From an uncultured Selenomonadaceae bacterium (lineage in GTDB: Bacteria; Bacillota; Negativicutes; Selenomonadales; Selenomonadaceae): 33,586 nt of DNA. How positions within the stretch are numbered: position 1 is the stretch's first letter; every line of letters starts with the position of its first letter. The translations under genes and the position numbers were made by a program. Below the pieces are notes generated by a model that was not told where the DNA came from, ran no database searches, and was given only the letters and a program-made list of their open reading frames with translations. The stretch is from NCBI GenBank assembly GCA_937902665.1, contig CALELM010000022.1, positions 1 to 33,586 on the forward strand. The letters are read 5' to 3'. This document shows positions 32,408 to 33,586 of this stretch, piece by piece.

Positions 32408-32413
32408 ACCACA

Positions 32414-33187
32414 TTACTCCTTCTTCAAGCCTTCACGGGCACTCTGCGGAATAAATACCATCAGCTTCGCCTCAATTGCCGTTGGCGAATCACCTGCCTG
32501 CAAGGAAAGTATTCCTTCTATAATCATCCGCTTCTCGCTCACCTCTGCCTCAGACATAACCTTCAGCTTATTGGCAAACGGAAGCCAAAGAACGTATCCC
32601 GTAAAGATACCCAGAATCGTTGCAATAAATGCTGCTGCAATAGAATGGCCCAGCTTGTCGATATCGTTCAAGTTACCAAGTGCCGCAATCAATCCAACCA
32701 CGGCACCAAGAACGCCCAACGTCGGTGCATACGTTCCAGCCTGCGAAAACATGGACCTAGCCTCCGTATGCCTCTCCTGCATGACAGAAAGCTCTGCATC
32801 CAAAACGTCACTCACAAAATCCGGATCCATACCGTCAATAACCATACCTAAGCCACCGCGAAAAAACGGATCATCAATTTCCTGCACCTTATTTTCCAAA
32901 GCCAAGATACCCTCGCGGCGGGCAATCTGGGAAAGCTCAATAAAAAGCTTCAGCAACTCTGCTTTTTCATGTGTTGGAGGTTTTTGAAATGTCTTTTTAA
33001 TCAAATTAGGAAAGTTCTTCATTTGCTCCATCTTGAAACCGATGAACAAGCAAGAAAATGTACCTCCAATGATAATCAGGAATGCAGCTGGGTTATTGAG
33101 TGAAGACAGCGGCGCTCCCTTCAAAACCATTCCCACAAAGATGGATATGATACCCATGCCTATTCCTATAGCTGTTGATATTTCCAA
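32414..33187 (-). CDS. motA: flagellar motor stator protein MotA
   Basis: Ion-channel subunit of the flagellar stator, with four membrane helices and a large cytosolic loop that drives FliG. The 257-residue protein has helices at about 5-23, 34-51, 150-172 and 183-205, the conserved loop LSQIARREGILALE at 85-98, and the channel proline Pro155 in GTYAPTLGVLGAVVGLI. The start is read as TTG at 33187 with AGGGGG nine bases upstream and a family-like N-terminus (M-E-I-S-T-A-I-G-I). It heads the motA-motB operon. A 23-codon mini-frame sits just upstream. Confidence 0.94.
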   Translation of the reverse strand: MEISTAIGIGMGIISIFVGMVLKGAPLSSLNNPAAFLIIIGGTFSCLFIGFKMEQMKNFPNLIKKTFQKPPTHEKAELLKLFIELSQIARREGILALENKVQEIDDPFFRGGLGMVIDGMDPDFVSDVLDAELSVMQERHTEARSMFSQAGTYAPTLGVLGAVVGLIAALGNLNDIDKLGHSIAAAFIATILGIFTGYVLWLPFANKLKVMSEAEVSEKRMIIEGILSLQAGDSPTAIEAKLMVFIPQSAREGLKKE

Positions 33188-33201
33188 TTCAACAAACCCC
33201 C

Positions 33202-33273
33202 TTACGATTTCTCATACCTCTTATTATTCCATAAAACAAAAAAAATTCCTAGTACAAATACATACTTTTTCAT
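33202..33273 (-). CDS. possible 23-residue membrane mini-protein or leader peptide before motA
   Basis: An ATG at 33273, with TAGGAAAAAA upstream, opens a 23-residue frame: two Lys, a hydrophobic segment (YVFVLGIFFVLW) and a charged tail (NNKRYEKS). It ends 14 bases before the motA TTG and just upstream of the motA ribosome site. It may be a small membrane protein, a leader peptide coupling translation to motA, or chance in an AT-rich leader. A TATAAT at 33288-33293 could serve as -10 but has no good -35. Confidence 0.3.
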   Translation of the reverse strand: MKKYVFVLGIFFVLWNNKRYEKS

Positions 33274-33343
33274 GATAATTTTTTCCTATTATATCATATA
33301 TTTACAAAAACCATGATATAATTATATAAAATAAATTTCACTT

Positions 33344-33517
33344 ATGATAGCCCTTGAAAATTCATTGCATTCAGATGGTTTTGGATTTTCGCCAAATGAA
33401 ACCAAAAGCACAGGAAATACCAGCCGCCCTTCCGAGCATTTTATGAAATATGACAAAAAAGAGCAAGCAGAAGGGGCAAAAGAATTTATAACGCCATTGT
33501 TCAAGAAAATGCAATAA
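33344..33517 (+). CDS. possible 57-residue hydrophilic protein
   Basis: Plus-strand frame from ATG 33344 to TAA 33515-33517, divergent from motA. The product is polar (FGFSPNETKSTGNTS, then a Lys/Glu-rich helix-like tail EGAKEFITPLFKKMQ) and matches nothing I know. No clear ribosome binding site precedes it; TATAAT (33317-33322) and TATAAA (33325-33330) could be -10 elements. An overlapping 60-codon minus-strand frame looks less protein-like. It is followed by repeat copy B. Confidence 0.3.
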   Translation: MIALENSLHSDGFGFSPNETKSTGNTSRPSEHFMKYDKKEQAEGAKEFITPLFKKMQ

Positions 33518-33536
33518 GCATTTTCCTTCCAATTCG

Positions 33537-33586
33537 CGTTTCAACGAAGCGAAAGTTTGCTCACCGCTTGTTTAAATTTGGTTTCC
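33537..33586. repeat. structured repeat, copy B (runs off the window)
   Basis: CGTTTCAACGAAGCGA (33537-33552) is identical to copy A at 18420; CCGCTTG (33564-33570) and GGTTTCC at the window end also align. The two stems CGTT/AACG and AAGCG/CGCTT are kept although the loops differ in sequence and length (13 versus 15 bases). Confidence 0.55.

Noticed and set aside
33322..33504. 60-codon minus-strand frame near the right edge
   Set aside because: No ribosome site and no protein-like features; the overlapping plus-strand 57-codon frame is the better, though still weak, candidate.

Overview
The window looks like chromosomal core DNA of a motile, anaerobic, diderm Firmicute of the class Negativicutes (Selenomonadales/Veillonellales-like). 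This is inferred from AddAB rather than RecBCD, LexA boxes of the Gram-positive CGAAC type, the CdaA-CdaR-GlmM c-di-AMP locus, a two-domain Nnr, sodium-pump decarboxylase membrane subunits of the Veillonella methylmalonyl-CoA/oxaloacetate decarboxylase type, an anaerobic cobaltochelatase (CbiK), FeoAB and MotAB/CheR. Almost everything is on the minus strand. No rRNA, tRNA, CRISPR array, prophage or insertion sequence was seen.

Layout. 13-1514: pth and uppP with a strong uppP promoter. 1615-2476: thiN alone on the plus strand, with a terminator inside the convergent gene. 2419-5222: galE-dtd-M29 aminopeptidase operon. 5239-5976: an SOS-type divergent locus, a LysM membrane protein resembling the division inhibitor YneA and a small unknown plus-strand gene, with two LexA-like boxes between them. 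5979-7186: a long TetR regulator with a PAS-like C-terminus. 7311-14505: addB-addA recombination helicase-nuclease, preceded by a hairpin that abuts the addB ribosome binding site. 14562-16361: cheR and a degenerate phenylacetate-CoA-ligase-like gene. 16530-18290: unknown gene, trmK, Nif3-like gene. 18507-20901: Fur-type feoA-feoB plus a tiny Cys-rich FeoB-associated gene that automatic calling missed. 20933-28287: long operon cdaA-cdaR-FAD oxidoreductase-glmM-cbiK-decarboxylase delta/gamma-decarboxylase beta. 28383-29548: ilvE with its own promoter and terminator. 29590-31560: acpS-nnr. 31579-33273: motA-motB, perhaps with a leader mini-gene. The right edge holds a candidate small plus-strand gene and the second copy of a structured repeat also found at 18420.

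The most interesting items are the LexA-box-flanked LysM/unknown pair, the ligase-like gene that has lost its ATP-binding motifs, the TetR-PAS-like fusion, the orphan sodium-pump decarboxylase subunits in the c-di-AMP/glmM operon, and the two-copy structured repeat. Several starts were moved by ribosome binding sites; at least five genes appear to start with TTG. All family assignments come from motif recognition by eye; no database search was possible.
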